Positions 43,328 through 55,200 of a stretch of 64,000 nt of DNA are shown one piece after another. The notes below the pieces were generated by a model. It worked only from the letters and a program-made list of their open reading frames with translations, was not told the DNA's origin and did not search any database. The stretch comes from a virus. Made by a program: the position numbers and the translations under genes. Every line of letters starts with the position of its first letter. The first letter of the stretch is position 1. Where the stretch lies: positions 37,905-101,904 of IMG/VR virus record IMGVR_UViG_3300027852_000033. The stretch is one strand, 5' to 3'.

Positions 43328-46300
43328 TTGATATTTCGTGATCCGAGAAGAGACACAGTAGATACTTCAGTATCATATCTAAAAACTATGGGGGTACTTT
43401 CCGCTATAGCTTATGGTGGAGTTCGGCTTTCTACCTCATTCACATCTAGTTATAGAGATGCAAAAAGATTAGTGGCCTCCGCTAAATCTATACGTGAGGA
43501 CTGGGCGCAAGCTGCCAGATTATTCCCAGAAATTGAACCTGAAGAAATCAAGAAATTATTACCTAATCAAAGAATAGATCCTATAGTCCCAGCAGGTGTG
43601 CCTGATATTGATAGGATAATAGATACTGATGAATATAAAAGGTTATCACAAGATAACTTAATGTATAGTACTGATCAGGTAATAGAAGAAGAACAATGGG
43701 AGAAAAAAGCAGCAAAGCTACTTACAGATGATGATTTAATAAGAGATTATTCACTATATGAACCCCATGTACGCCAAGAACTGATAGACAAAGTGGATAC
43801 ACTAAATCAAAAAATGAGTCTAACCGGTTCGGAAACCCCATGGGAATTGTCAAAAAAGATGACAGAGGTAACTTCCGCGAAGAATACATTCCTAAAAGAA
43901 TATAGTACTTTACCTAGTATATTAACTGATAATGGAGTAAATATCGAAAAGATATCATCAGATGGTTCGGGATATACTATAAAAATAAAACATGCGGAAT
44001 CAGGTAAATTTGCTACCGTAAATTTACCATCTTATAAAGGAGGTATGATACAAAAAGGAGTAACCGATTGGTTGCCTACCCTAAGTGCCGAGATTGTTAC
44101 TGCGAAAGAACCAGGAGCATATTGGGATGTAGGACAAAAAATATTGGTACACCGGTCTTTCGGCAGTGAGTTACTAGAAGAGGCCCAAAAAATAATTGGC
44201 GCGCGATTTCACATGATAGAACCGGGGATGAATCCGGCACAAGTAGTTGCAAATTCCTTATCTAATGCAGTCGATTCTTTGTTATCAAGAGCAGAAGAAG
44301 CAGGGAGAGTATCTAAACTAGGAGGCATAACCTCTGATAGATTTATACTAAAAGAAGTACTTGAAGCAAAACAAAAACCAGGAACTAAATCAGCCAGAGC
44401 AATAAAATCAACATATGCACAGTTAGTAGAAGGTATCCCGGTAGTTACTCTATCTGTAGAGGGAGAATTAAAAGCAACTGGTAGAGAGATATCAATGGCT
44501 GGTATATCCGAAGCCGCATATGTAAAATCTGGCAAAATAGCTACTGCGCCGGTTATAGGTGCTTTTCCTTATACTCCATTAAATGCCCAATCCCATCTAA
44601 GACCAACTTATGCAAAGAAATTAGTGTCAGGAGAACAACTATCCGTTAATATGTTATCCAGAATATTAGGTCCTACCTCGACTGAAGTACTTGAAAAAAT
44701 ATCAAAAGAGATAGGGAGAGAAGCCATCCCGGGTAAGATGGTTAATATAGGATTCTGGCTTGATGAATTGTACGGGGTAGGAGAAGGTAGCGTAGCCATG
44801 GTAGTAGATACCAGAATAAAATTAGGCGAGAATATTGATCCCACTGCTAAATTTTCAACAAAACAAATAGAAAATATATTATCTGAACATGGGTTAAACC
44901 AAAGTCAGATAGATCAAGTATTTGATTCTACTACCTTAAAAACTAATAATGTATATAAAGGAGGAATAACTATAAATGATATTAAGGACAAAGTAAAGGA
45001 CAACAAATCCATAAAAAAAGAGATAAGGGATATGATAACTCTAGGCAGAAAAAGAGGGTCTACCATTTTAGATACTTTTTCAAGTGTTAACATGTCTATA
45101 ATAGATGTTAAAGAATTTACAAAAGATGAAGCGGGTAAAGCATTTATTCATCCTATTACTAAAGATCTTATACTTAATAAACTTGGCGGCGAGTTTGGCA
45201 AAGAAGGAGCAATAAGTAAGAGCTTACTAAAAGGAAACGAAGCTCCGGTTGTTATAAAAAAAGGACAACCCCTTGGTATAGACCCTGTAAGTAATGAAAT
45301 GAAATTTGCGGATAAGAATCTTAAATTAATACGGATGGAAGTAGATAACGGGCTTATTAGATTTATAGGAGCAGAAGATATACCTCTGGCCCCAGGTCGT
45401 ACTAAACTTAGCACTACAAAGGCCATAGTTAATAAAATAACAACAAGGGAAGAATTAGGCCAACTTATGTTATCCGAGGGGGTATTTGACAAAGAGGCAG
45501 CAAAGTTATATGCCAAGGGGCAAATACCTGGTGCCGCTAATATTATAATGTCCGCAAACCAAATGAAAAAATTACATGGTGGCGGTATAGACCTAGGAAT
45601 AATGAACAAGATGCTTGGGGATATTGCCAAGATGAAATCTATAGAAATAGAAACATGGATAAAACAGGGCAGGATATCTGAATCAGTGAGAGGGGCACAT
45701 ATTGATACACTCAAGAAGGGGCTTCGTGAGGTAATGGTATATATGATGGATAGAGACGGGGTTGATACCGTGCTCGATAAACTCGAAATAGACGCAGGTG
45801 GAGAATTATCTATTAAATTAAAAAATGGGATATCTACGGCACATGATAAGTTTAAAAAACTATCGATTATGGAGAGTCTTATTCTGAAATCACAAACTGG
45901 TAATCAAGCCGCTATTCAAGAATTACATAGAGTATCAGAGAATTTACAAAAGATGGTTAAATCTACTACTGGTGTTGATTATACAATGTCGGTTGGATTA
46001 AAGCAATATAATAAATTATTACAAAGCCCAGGCGATACAATAAAAAATATGCCAGTACTTGTATTTGGTGATAATGGAACCAACCTTAAGGGTGTATTTA
46101 CAAGGACTTTTGAAGCAACTCACCTTGTAAGTATAGATAATTTCACTAAATTTTCAGGAGAGGATAGAGGATTAAACGGTTTTAGTAGAGGACGAAGACA
46201 AGGTATGGATGACATGATAAATGCTCATGCATCCGGATTAAAACATCTTGAACATTATTATAGTGCCCAACTAGACTATAAGTTTCCATATATTTTAGAT

Positions 46301-49300
46301 AAATACGAGGCTGCTTCCGATTGGCTAAGTGATAAACAATTTTCTACAGGGAAAGGAGCGGATACTTATAAGTATAACAATGGACAATGGGTTAGTATAA
46401 CAACAGGCAGGGAAGCAATAGGAGTAGGAGCAACTGGTAAAAAGAAGATGGCAGTGCTTTCACTAAACGATATAAGAGGTATAAAAAACTTCGGTAACGA
46501 AGACTTTGTGACAAGGTTAGTAACTGAATATGAAAATACAAGTAATATATCGGCGGCTAGTAGATTTCGGATAGTAATGGATAATATGAAAGATATGGCA
46601 ATGTTTACAGATGATGCAGATATAGCCGATTTGATAAAAAACAATAACCTGAGTATAGAACAATTAACAAGTCATGGTATGCTAGGTGGTAGAGGAAATA
46701 GTGCCCTTATAGAATCTGAAGTTATGGAAGAGTTAATGAAAGTATTTAACTCTGTCCCGGATGATGCTGTATTGTATATGAAACTTCCCATGGAAGTAGA
46801 TATAAATGGTAAAAAAACAAGATATGTTCCAATGCATAAATTTGACAAATCTGATATTTTTGAATTAGCGGAACACCGTACAGGACCTGATCTTGCTACT
46901 ATAGACAGAGAAGTGATAGGATCATTTTTTACTGGATCTGATTTTGTAACTAACCAAGTAAATTATGTAAGACAGATAGCAAAGATTGAAGAAGAACTCA
47001 GATTACATGCTGGAAATGATACTGTTAAAAAAGAAGCTATGGCACAGCTTAGGGTAGCCACTGCCGATAAAAGTGCAGCCATTCGAGCATCATTTACTGG
47101 TAAACATTCTGCAGCAAATCGTAGATTAATAGAAAATTCTATACCTTTTACTATGCAAGGGAAAGTAATAAGCGCTGAAGGTATACCTTTTGGAGTCAGC
47201 GCTGTATCTGCAGATGATGCAGTGAAGTTTTTTACTGGTGGCGTTGTAGATTCTATGGATATGGCTACTAAATTGACTAATGAAATAGACACTGTAAATA
47301 TTTTGCAAGATAGTTTAAAAAAGGTAGCCAATGTTTTTGACCATGCAACTTCAGGTGAAGCTCTTGATAACTCATTAACTGAATTACTAGAAGGGCTTGC
47401 CGGTATAAAAAGCAAGGTATATACAAAAGATATAGGGAATTTAACCGATACTATTGTTCAATATTGGAATGCCTCCAGACAACAATCTATATTATCAAAA
47501 GAAAAAGTATTAACTATCCCTGGCTCAATTGTAAAAAGATTCCCTACCATATCAGATAGTGCAGGTAGTAAAACTACAAAAATTACACCCAATATATTAA
47601 CTAATATAAAAGATAAGTTAGGTACATATGTAACAAAACATACAACCAATATACAGGAAAGAATTGATGAACGAGCCAAAGTAATGGCCACTGGAAAAAT
47701 GGCTACTGATGTTTTAAAAGATCTCGGCATGGAGTGGTCTGAAGACAATATGTATATGAAATATCCTGGATTAAATTCTACAAAGTATTTTCCAGGTTCG
47801 AGAGTTGTTAGACCGAATCAATTTGTATCTACTAATATATTAGGATATCCCTTGTTATCCAGTGCAGCTACAAAAGATTTACAGTTATCAGTTATAAACG
47901 AGAAAGGAGTATCCCAAAAGCTTATGGAGGAACTCCCTGCTACTGCAGTAAAAGATATACATAAAATGCATAATGCTCCAATATATATTAATAGCATAAC
48001 TGCAGATTCTATGGCAAGAGACTTTGATGGCGATTTAGTATTTATGGAAAATAGAGCTCTTGATTACCTAGAAGATAAACGGTCTCAAATTGATAATACA
48101 ATATCGTTATCTAAATCATTAAATATGACCAGTGAAGATTTCAAAAACTTAAGTCATGAAAGTATGATAAATGGTATACAGGAGCGATTAGCTATAGTCG
48201 GACCAGATAACGAACTTCTTCCAGCTAATAGGCAGTCTATAAAAATGATGTATAGTATATCCGAGGGAGGATATCAAAATCGGATTGTAACGCGTAGTGT
48301 AACAGATGAAATAGATAGAATACTACAGGAATATAATATAAGTGGGACAGAAGCCACTCAAGTTAGGAAAAAAATATATAACAATATAAGAACGAGTACT
48401 ACAGGATTTCTTAATGTTGATCATGCCAACATACAAGATCTAATAAATATAGATATGGCAGTTGTATCTAGAATAAGTACACCTGATGAAACCGAAAGGG
48501 CAAGAGAAATAGCCAAAGAAAAACACAAAGCTAAGTCACTTTTAACAGAAGCGGGATCTGAACAGGAAATGCTCAAGCTTTATCCGGATACTGAATATAA
48601 CATATTAGTAGATAAACTTACTCCAGAAAAACGGATTATACATCAAGCAATGATAGATGATCTGAAATCTCAGTTACCGCAGTTAAGAAAAGAGATGCAA
48701 CTTACCCAGGTATCAAGTTTTATAAATATAAAGGAAGGTACTCCGCCATCTTATAAATTGAGAGCGGCAATAAGACATATATCTGCCAATTTTACAAATA
48801 ATGAAAGAGAGAAAGCATTTTTGGACCTTCTAGCTAGTGAAACAATAGCCCAAAAAACTATATCGTCAAAGCATGGTACCCCTGATGTATTAGATGATCT
48901 TCTTGATACATTTAGAAAACTATCAAATAAAAACATATCATTGGATGATAATATATTTGAAAAAGTGTCAAGATATAATTTTTCAGTAAACTTGGCCCCG
49001 GAAATATCAGAAGAGATGGAAGAATGGGGCATGAAACAACCTGGGGTTAAGGTAGATTATGATACATATGAAGATTATTTATCTAAGAAAAAAGAATATT
49101 TAACAAAGCTTACAGATGTTAATCATAATGCCGACCTTGAGATGGTAGCCGCCATAACCGAAGGTAAAAGTGATATAAGAACCCTTAAAAATACTAGAGT
49201 AAAACATATAGATGGCAAGATGCAAAACTATAAAATGGTAAATCGCGGGGGAGAAAGTAAAAAAATAGCTCTGAAATATTGGGGATATGGATCCGCATTA

Positions 49301-50230
49301 GCAGAGGAAAAGCTTACTGAAGTAGATACATGGATACAAAATGCAAAAAAACATAGAAGGAGTTCGATATTATATAAAACATTTTCTCGTGGTATGCCTG
49401 GTGCAGATCCGAATACTGTATGGGAAAATACTACCAGGGAAATAAAACCATACGTAAAGAAAATGACAAAATCATTTCGTGAATTTCATGAATTACATGG
49501 AACGACTATAATGGAAGATAGAGGATATGCGGCTATTACTAAGTTTAGCAACGATGGGGTTAGTACCCTTGATGTAATAAAAGATTTAGAGGAAAAATTA
49601 TCCAAGGGTGAATCTATCCAAACATCTAGTATGGGGGAAAAAAGAATAGCCGAATTTAGTGCATGGGTCAGAGGTGAACAAGATATACGAACTACTAATG
49701 TAGATTATACTGATCGAATGAATAATCTTGTAAATTTGCATAATCGGGAGAAAAAAGATCTTATAAAATTAAGAGCAGAAAGGATAGCTCAGGAATCAAC
49801 AGTATTTAGGGCCGGATCAGTATTCGATGCAATAACCGAAGGAACCATAAAGCATACTGCATCTGCTGCAGATGACCAATTAATAAGATCAGCAGGGAAG
49901 TTACGAATTGGTACTATTCTTGCAGGGCTATTGACAGGAGTAATTGCTGGACAAACGGTGAATCAGATTACAAAAGGTTATGCAGTTCCTGATTTAGAAA
50001 AAACTGCGGGACTTGGAGGGGAGTATTATGAAGATAGTAGTGGTATAATGGGTAGAGAAATGGAAATTATGCTTAAACCAAGGCCTGCTAAAATAGTGTC
50101 ACAATATCAAGATGGCATGGGGGTATCAGGTGCAGCAAGGCATATCCATGATATGTTTACGGTATTATCCCCTAAACCGCAGGGCCAGGGGGAATATCGT
50201 TCTAAATATAGAGGCGTGGTAGTCGGATGA
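43328..50230 (+). CDS. Giant virion-region protein, putative single-chain two-barrel RNA polymerase, 2300 aa
   Basis: Two motifs stand in the order expected for a two-barrel RNA polymerase. KLGGEFGKEGAISK at residues 618-631 resembles the beta-subunit barrel motif (GDKMAGRHGNKGVIS in E. coli), and ARDFDGDLVFM with DFDGD at 1565-1569 matches the metal-binding NADFDGD of the beta' barrel. About 940 residues lie between. Single-chain enzymes of this kind are known from SPbeta YonO and crAss-like phage gp66 (a virion-packaged polymerase of similar size). The C-terminus has a hydrophobic segment (IGTILAGLLTGVIAGQTV) near residue 2200. It starts with TTG after GTAGGAG, two bases after the previous stop, and sits among virion genes. 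The barrel assignment is inference from motifs; a giant structural protein with a chance DFDGD is the alternative. Confidence 0.6.
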   Translation: MIFRDPRRDTVDTSVSYLKTMGVLSAIAYGGVRLSTSFTSSYRDAKRLVASAKSIREDWAQAARLFPEIEPEEIKKLLPNQRIDPIVPAGVPDIDRIIDTDEYKRLSQDNLMYSTDQVIEEEQWEKKAAKLLTDDDLIRDYSLYEPHVRQELIDKVDTLNQKMSLTGSETPWELSKKMTEVTSAKNTFLKEYSTLPSILTDNGVNIEKISSDGSGYTIKIKHAESGKFATVNLPSYKGGMIQKGVTDWLPTLSAEIVTAKEPGAYWDVGQKILVHRSFGSELLEEAQKIIGARFHMIEPGMNPAQVVANSLSNAVDSLLSRAEEAGRVSKLGGITSDRFILKEVLEAKQKPGTKSARAIKSTYAQLVEGIPVVTLSVEGELKATGREISMAGISEAAYVKSGKIATAPVIGAFPYTPLNAQSHLRPTYAKKLVSGEQLSVNMLSRILGPTSTEVLEKISKEIGREAIPGKMVNIGFWLDELYGVGEGSVAMVVDTRIKLGENIDPTAKFSTKQIENILSEHGLNQSQIDQVFDSTTLKTNNVYKGGITINDIKDKVKDNKSIKKEIRDMITLGRKRGSTILDTFSSVNMSIIDVKEFTKDEAGKAFIHPITKDLILNKLGGEFGKEGAISKSLLKGNEAPVVIKKGQPLGIDPVSNEMKFADKNLKLIRMEVDNGLIRFIGAEDIPLAPGRTKLSTTKAIVNKITTREELGQLMLSEGVFDKEAAKLYAKGQIPGAANIIMSANQMKKLHGGGIDLGIMNKMLGDIAKMKSIEIETWIKQGRISESVRGAHIDTLKKGLREVMVYMMDRDGVDTVLDKLEIDAGGELSIKLKNGISTAHDKFKKLSIMESLILKSQTGNQAAIQELHRVSENLQKMVKSTTGVDYTMSVGLKQYNKLLQSPGDTIKNMPVLVFGDNGTNLKGVFTRTFEATHLVSIDNFTKFSGEDRGLNGFSRGRRQGMDDMINAHASGLKHLEHYYSAQLDYKFPYILDKYEAASDWLSDKQFSTGKGADTYKYNNGQWVSITTGREAIGVGATGKKKMAVLSLNDIRGIKNFGNEDFVTRLVTEYENTSNISAASRFRIVMDNMKDMAMFTDDADIADLIKNNNLSIEQLTSHGMLGGRGNSALIESEVMEELMKVFNSVPDDAVLYMKLPMEVDINGKKTRYVPMHKFDKSDIFELAEHRTGPDLATIDREVIGSFFTGSDFVTNQVNYVRQIAKIEEELRLHAGNDTVKKEAMAQLRVATADKSAAIRASFTGKHSAANRRLIENSIPFTMQGKVISAEGIPFGVSAVSADDAVKFFTGGVVDSMDMATKLTNEIDTVNILQDSLKKVANVFDHATSGEALDNSLTELLEGLAGIKSKVYTKDIGNLTDTIVQYWNASRQQSILSKEKVLTIPGSIVKRFPTISDSAGSKTTKITPNILTNIKDKLGTYVTKHTTNIQERIDERAKVMATGKMATDVLKDLGMEWSEDNMYMKYPGLNSTKYFPGSRVVRPNQFVSTNILGYPLLSSAATKDLQLSVINEKGVSQKLMEELPATAVKDIHKMHNAPIYINSITADSMARDFDGDLVFMENRALDYLEDKRSQIDNTISLSKSLNMTSEDFKNLSHESMINGIQERLAIVGPDNELLPANRQSIKMMYSISEGGYQNRIVTRSVTDEIDRILQEYNISGTEATQVRKKIYNNIRTSTTGFLNVDHANIQDLINIDMAVVSRISTPDETERAREIAKEKHKAKSLLTEAGSEQEMLKLYPDTEYNILVDKLTPEKRIIHQAMIDDLKSQLPQLRKEMQLTQVSSFINIKEGTPPSYKLRAAIRHISANFTNNEREKAFLDLLASETIAQKTISSKHGTPDVLDDLLDTFRKLSNKNISLDDNIFEKVSRYNFSVNLAPEISEEMEEWGMKQPGVKVDYDTYEDYLSKKKEYLTKLTDVNHNADLEMVAAITEGKSDIRTLKNTRVKHIDGKMQNYKMVNRGGESKKIALKYWGYGSALAEEKLTEVDTWIQNAKKHRRSSILYKTFSRGMPGADPNTVWENTTREIKPYVKKMTKSFREFHELHGTTIMEDRGYAAITKFSNDGVSTLDVIKDLEEKLSKGESIQTSSMGEKRIAEFSAWVRGEQDIRTTNVDYTDRMNNLVNLHNREKKDLIKLRAERIAQESTVFRAGSVFDAITEGTIKHTASAADDQLIRSAGKLRIGTILAGLLTGVIAGQTVNQITKGYAVPDLEKTAGLGGEYYEDSSGIMGREMEIMLKPRPAKIVSQYQDGMGVSGAARHIHDMFTVLSPKPQGQGEYRSKYRGVVVG

Positions 50231-50367
50231 GAATAACAATAACTGTTGATATGGTAAATCAAGATACTGTAAATAAAATAATTCAAGCTATACGAGAAAT
50301 AACAGATCAGGAAGTTAATACCCGGATAGTTGATAGTCCGACTCTTCCTTTTTCTACAGAAATGTGA
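50227..50367 (+). CDS. Small protein, 46 aa
   Basis: The ATG overlaps the TGA of the giant gene (ATGA), a typical coupled start. The product begins MRITITVDMVNQDTVNKI and is an alpha/beta mini-protein without known motif. Its end carries the TGAGG ribosome site of the next gene, so it fits neatly in the operon. Confidence 0.5.
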   Translation: MRITITVDMVNQDTVNKIIQAIREITDQEVNTRIVDSPTLPFSTEM

Positions 50368-50374
50368 GGTTTTA

Positions 50375-52282
50375 TTGTCAATTGCTAACGAACATAGAGA
50401 ATACATACAAAGGATGGCAAATCCTAATTCAGAAGAAGCACTAATCCAAGTAGGTAATATATGGTATGGCGCCGATGGATATACGACACTATCTGGACTA
50501 TATTATTTTACCAACAAAAATATAGTGCCAATACCAGGACTCAGAGTAGAATCGGCTATATCTATGTCTAATTCTTATTCACCTATAGATAGTATCCAAA
50601 TTGAGTTAGTTGTAAATTATTTACGGTTTAAATCACACATACAAAAACTATTTGCACTTGCACAATGTTGTGTAATTATTCCAATAATGAACCCCCTAGT
50701 TGCGGCATTGCTCCAACCAATGCAACAGAATAAAAAAATATATATTGCCTATGGGATTGATCAAACCGCGTTAGATTGGAGCAGTAAATATGATAGTCCT
50801 GCTTCTGTCCTATTAGCATATGCATCTACTCCAATTATGGTAAAGATAGATAGTATTCATTTAGAATCTATAGCAAATCATCCTAGGGAACTAAGAGTAG
50901 TGATGAAAGTAACTAAGGTACTAACAACTACTACTTATGGTGATAAAACCTTATATATAAAAACAATAGATGGCGCTATAGAACAGTCAAAAATAATGGA
51001 CAAAATATCCAGTCAAAAATCAGATACCCCCCAGGTTGATGCTATGGCTAGAATGTTTGGAGTAAGTGTACCTAAAATAAGAGAAATGATGAAAAATATG
51101 AGCGGCGAACGATATACTCCTACTGTTTCTTCCAAGGATATATATATGAAGAAATTAAAGAAAGTACTTGCCGGTGATATATTTGAATATATAGCCGAGG
51201 GTCAATCTACAGTAGGTAGAGGAAGTATATTTGGTATAGATGCACCTATAAATAAAGAACATATAAATGAATACAAATTGTCGAAAAAATATAAGGAACA
51301 AATACCAGGAGGAGATAAATCCAAACTGGCTCTTGAGGCGTGGATAAAATCTGCGCTCAAAGATAAACATAGAATAAAAATGATAGATGAGGGACATGAA
51401 AATTATAAACTAACTAGTCCGAAGGGTAAAATATCTAAACGATACCAACTATTAATAGAATCCAAAGATGGGATAGTTATAGATATTGGAGAACAACTAA
51501 TAAAATCAGGATATGCTTATCCTACCAAAGAACTTATAGAACATACCAGTCATCCTCTTCATAACACATATATGGAGGCTTGGTCAGGTGAATCTACATC
51601 AAAAGATACTATAGAAATGCGTAAGGATATTTTACCAGGGTATTCCCCAGCTATGTCAAGTTATACCAAAATATACACTCTTCAAAATATCAAAGTTGAT
51701 AATCCTGAATATACTCCATATATGCAATCTAATAATATATATCAACTCATTACTCCAACTGAATATAGAAGAATTATTAAGAAATCATTTGTTGGAATAA
51801 CAACTATAGAATCTGAACCCCGTAAGGACGTTACTCTTGTTAGCATAACTGATGGGGATACTTTAATTGTAGATTACAATGGAGAAATATTGACTGCAAG
51901 ATTGTTAGGGATAGATACTCCAGAAACAGTAGATGGAAAAAAAGGAAGGAAGGACGCGGCAAATATTGGAGTTAGTATCGAAACGATAATTATGTGGGGA
52001 AATATGGCAACTGATTTTGTTAAAAGTCAAATTAGTCCAGGGGATTCATTAATTCTTAGATTCGGGCAAAAAGCAAAACGTGACACATATAACCGATTAT
52101 TATCATTTGTATATTTACCGGATGAAAGAATGCTAAATAGAATGATAATCCAGGAAGGGTACGCTGCTCCCCTTCCAGCCGATGTAACTCCCAAATACAA
52201 CAAAGAGTTTAATGATTTATATAAAGAGGCAGCAAAAGATAACAAGGGAATTTGGGAATACTGGGTTAATTTTCGCCCATAG
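50375..52282 (+). CDS. Virion protein with tandem staphylococcal-nuclease-like domains
   Basis: The frame is open from 50330, but TTG 50375 (MSIANEHREYIQ) is preferred because GAGG stands 5 bases before it. Residues 1-200 look like a tail or baseplate structural domain (many beta strands). Residues 486-635 are a complete SNase domain: ITDGDTLIVDY, TARLLGIDTPET with R509 and E517, and DTYNRLLSFVY with R574, matching R35, E43 and R87 of staphylococcal nuclease. Residues about 270-430 look like a second SNase fold (FGIDAPIN ... KRYQLLIESKDG ... LIKSGYAYP) in which the catalytic Arg and Glu are replaced. The enzyme would cut DNA or RNA, calcium dependent. Carried in the tail it could act on host or competing nucleic acid at entry. 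Confidence 0.8.
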   Translation: MSIANEHREYIQRMANPNSEEALIQVGNIWYGADGYTTLSGLYYFTNKNIVPIPGLRVESAISMSNSYSPIDSIQIELVVNYLRFKSHIQKLFALAQCCVIIPIMNPLVAALLQPMQQNKKIYIAYGIDQTALDWSSKYDSPASVLLAYASTPIMVKIDSIHLESIANHPRELRVVMKVTKVLTTTTYGDKTLYIKTIDGAIEQSKIMDKISSQKSDTPQVDAMARMFGVSVPKIREMMKNMSGERYTPTVSSKDIYMKKLKKVLAGDIFEYIAEGQSTVGRGSIFGIDAPINKEHINEYKLSKKYKEQIPGGDKSKLALEAWIKSALKDKHRIKMIDEGHENYKLTSPKGKISKRYQLLIESKDGIVIDIGEQLIKSGYAYPTKELIEHTSHPLHNTYMEAWSGESTSKDTIEMRKDILPGYSPAMSSYTKIYTLQNIKVDNPEYTPYMQSNNIYQLITPTEYRRIIKKSFVGITTIESEPRKDVTLVSITDGDTLIVDYNGEILTARLLGIDTPETVDGKKGRKDAANIGVSIETIIMWGNMATDFVKSQISPGDSLILRFGQKAKRDTYNRLLSFVYLPDERMLNRMIIQEGYAAPLPADVTPKYNKEFNDLYKEAAKDNKGIWEYWVNFRP

Positions 52283-52297
52283 TAAACGGAGAGCATT

Positions 52298-55200
52298 TTG
52301 GCTACAATCAAAAACAAAGATAGAAATAACGCTAAATTATTGATAGATGATTTTTTGTCAGATACTACTGATCCAAAAATAGATAGTGGTGGCATTGAAC
52401 TAACTGATAATATATGTGAGTGTGAACCTTTATCAAATATGATAGATAGTATAATTGATAACACTGCAGATAATAAACTATCAGCAAGTTTCCCTTTTGA
52501 AAGATATACGAAATTTGATCACAACAAACTCGATCATGATTTTCAAATATCAGTAAGGTACAAAGATCGAAAATCTGTAGGGGAATCTATAAAAAAATAT
52601 AGCCCTGTATTTTCAGTGGCTAACTATTTACATAGCCCACATAAACTTATATTATCTGCTATTCTTAACGATGTGTTAAATGAAGATACTATATTTGGAC
52701 GAACATATCGCTCTATCCCCCCAAAAGTTAGCGATGTATTACAATGGCTACATACCGAAACTCTCAAGATTATTCCTATATTAAGAGAACTACATACTGA
52801 TAAGATTATCAAAATGATAGATGGTAAATCTGATAATAATAGTTTATATAATTTGTTACAAAAAGTACAAGCAAGTGAAAAAAATAACCCCGATAGTATA
52901 AGAGTAGATGTAAAACTCGACACTACCAAGTTATTCGTAAATCCAGGCATAGGGTCTGCTGGAGTGCGGCAAAATATTATAGATGAATTATTAAAATATC
53001 TTAACCCGCCTGTTAAATATGTATGGGGAGAACCACCAGAAGGAAACCCAGGTAAAGGAATAAAAGACGGATGTGATTGCTCGGGGCTATCTTATTATTT
53101 ATATCATAAGTATGCACGTATGGAGATTCCAAGAACTGCAAGGGATCAACATAGCAGTAGTACAAAAATAACCCAACAAAGTACTTTACCTGGGGATATT
53201 ATATTTTTAGATACTACAGGAATATCTGATAATAATACTATACCCAAAACCCTTAAAGTAACCCATTTGGGTATAGTAACATCAGCGGGTTGTAAATCAT
53301 TTATTCATGCTGCCGGTCGCCCAGTATATAATAATAATATAGTATCCGGAAATACCGGACAGTTGAAATATGATACCCAAGTATCATGGTGGAAAGGTAG
53401 AATAGTAGGGTATGGTCGGTTTCTAAGTGAGGAATCCTCTTTACCTGTATCTACTGTTACTCCTATTGATAGCGCAGGTTTTCCAGATAATTTAGATGAA
53501 TCTAGTATTAGTACAATGAATTTTAGTATATCCGGAAATACAAGTACAGGTAAATCATTAGAAACCGATATAAAACAATTATTAAGTAAATTAGATACAG
53601 AAATTAAACAAGTATCTGTAGATATATATAGACGGGCATTAACAAAAGTATATAAAAGCTTTGTAAACGATTTAACTGCAAAGGTAGAATATATCAGTGT
53701 TAATTACGCCCCAGGTACAAGTGCATATATACCCATAGCTGGGGAATTTGCTCCGGTAGTACAATCAACTGGTGGCAAAATTATTCAGGCATCAATCAGA
53801 CTTAAAGAGGTTAAAGCAGTAGATGTTGCTAGATTATCTACAATGTTTAATATATCTAGTAGTGATGATACTATAATATCTATGTTAATGACCGCCAGGA
53901 GTATTTTCAAGGGAGGTGGAGATACAACTAATCGCATAAAGTATCTTATGTTATACGCTGAAGAGAAAAAGATGGAGGAAATAATTAATGAACTCCAGGG
54001 AGTTTCACATCTTGCCAGATTTGATGAACCAGTTAGAATAACTAATGATATATTGAATTCACTAGGATTAGAAACTTTCACCCCTGTATCTATGGAATTA
54101 AAAACCAATGAGACAATAGCTGGAGCATATGATATTTCTATTGTATTTAATTATATAAACCTTGGACAGAGAGTAACCGAATCGTTAAAGAAATTAAAGG
54201 GCGGGATTCAAGCGCCCATCATTCCTATAGCTTGTAGGCTTAGTAAATCCCCTATAGATATTAATGAGCTAGGCGATAGTTCAATTGATGATACAAAATT
54301 TTCATTCCTTCATTCAATAAGCACCGCTAGTATACATCATGGTTTATCAGAGTTATTACCATTATATGTAATTACCAGAATAAACGATATGATATGCAAT
54401 ATATTAGCTATAATAGAGGACAAAAAAATAAGAGGCGAGCCACTCACTATAAATTCTACTGACCTTGAAGAATCACTTATGTTGTGGTCTAGGAAAAGTA
54501 AGGCGAAGGAATGGATAAGAAAGAATGAAAAACTACGACAACAAGAATATGATAATGGAAATGTGGGGAAAGAATATCCTTATGGTACTAAAGTAACTGA
54601 TACCGCATCTATCGGGGCCAGTAAATGGGCGAAACATGGATCAGAGGCTTTACTCGGAGCGCCGGCTATAGGAGTTGCGCTATCTACAATGAAATTAACT
54701 AAAAAACTATCTGGGGGTTCCGCATCCTTTTCAAAATGGTCAAAGCTTTTTTATGCATGTACTCAAGTAGGTTCAGTAATATTTTCTACTATTCTTGGAA
54801 CCTCGTCTAATATAGATAATCCATTTGCAACAAATTCTAAAGGTACACAACCAAAGATGTTATTTTTTAATATATTAACATATATTCCATATATGATAAC
54901 TGATATTATGAGAGAATACGCATATGCCATATGTGAAAATAGAACAGATAGTTTCATTTCAGGTATAGCACAAGATGCTCTTGATTTTTTCACAAAAACT
55001 AAAGTACTAACCGAAGGGAATGAAGAATTACCGGCAAGAATGTATAAATTTCCAGAGGATATAACTATAATAGATTATGATAATAAAGAATATAGTCTTG
55101 GTGGAATTGTAGTTTCCATGTATAGTTCAGGAGTTAACGCTAAAATTAAAACTGATATTTCTATTCCATTTACAAATCGTACTTTGCTTACAACAGAGGA

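Noticed and set aside
45148-45714. 188-codon minus-strand frame inside the RNAP-like gene
   Set aside because: It lies fully opposite conserved barrel-motif coding sequence and has hydrophobic shadow-like composition.
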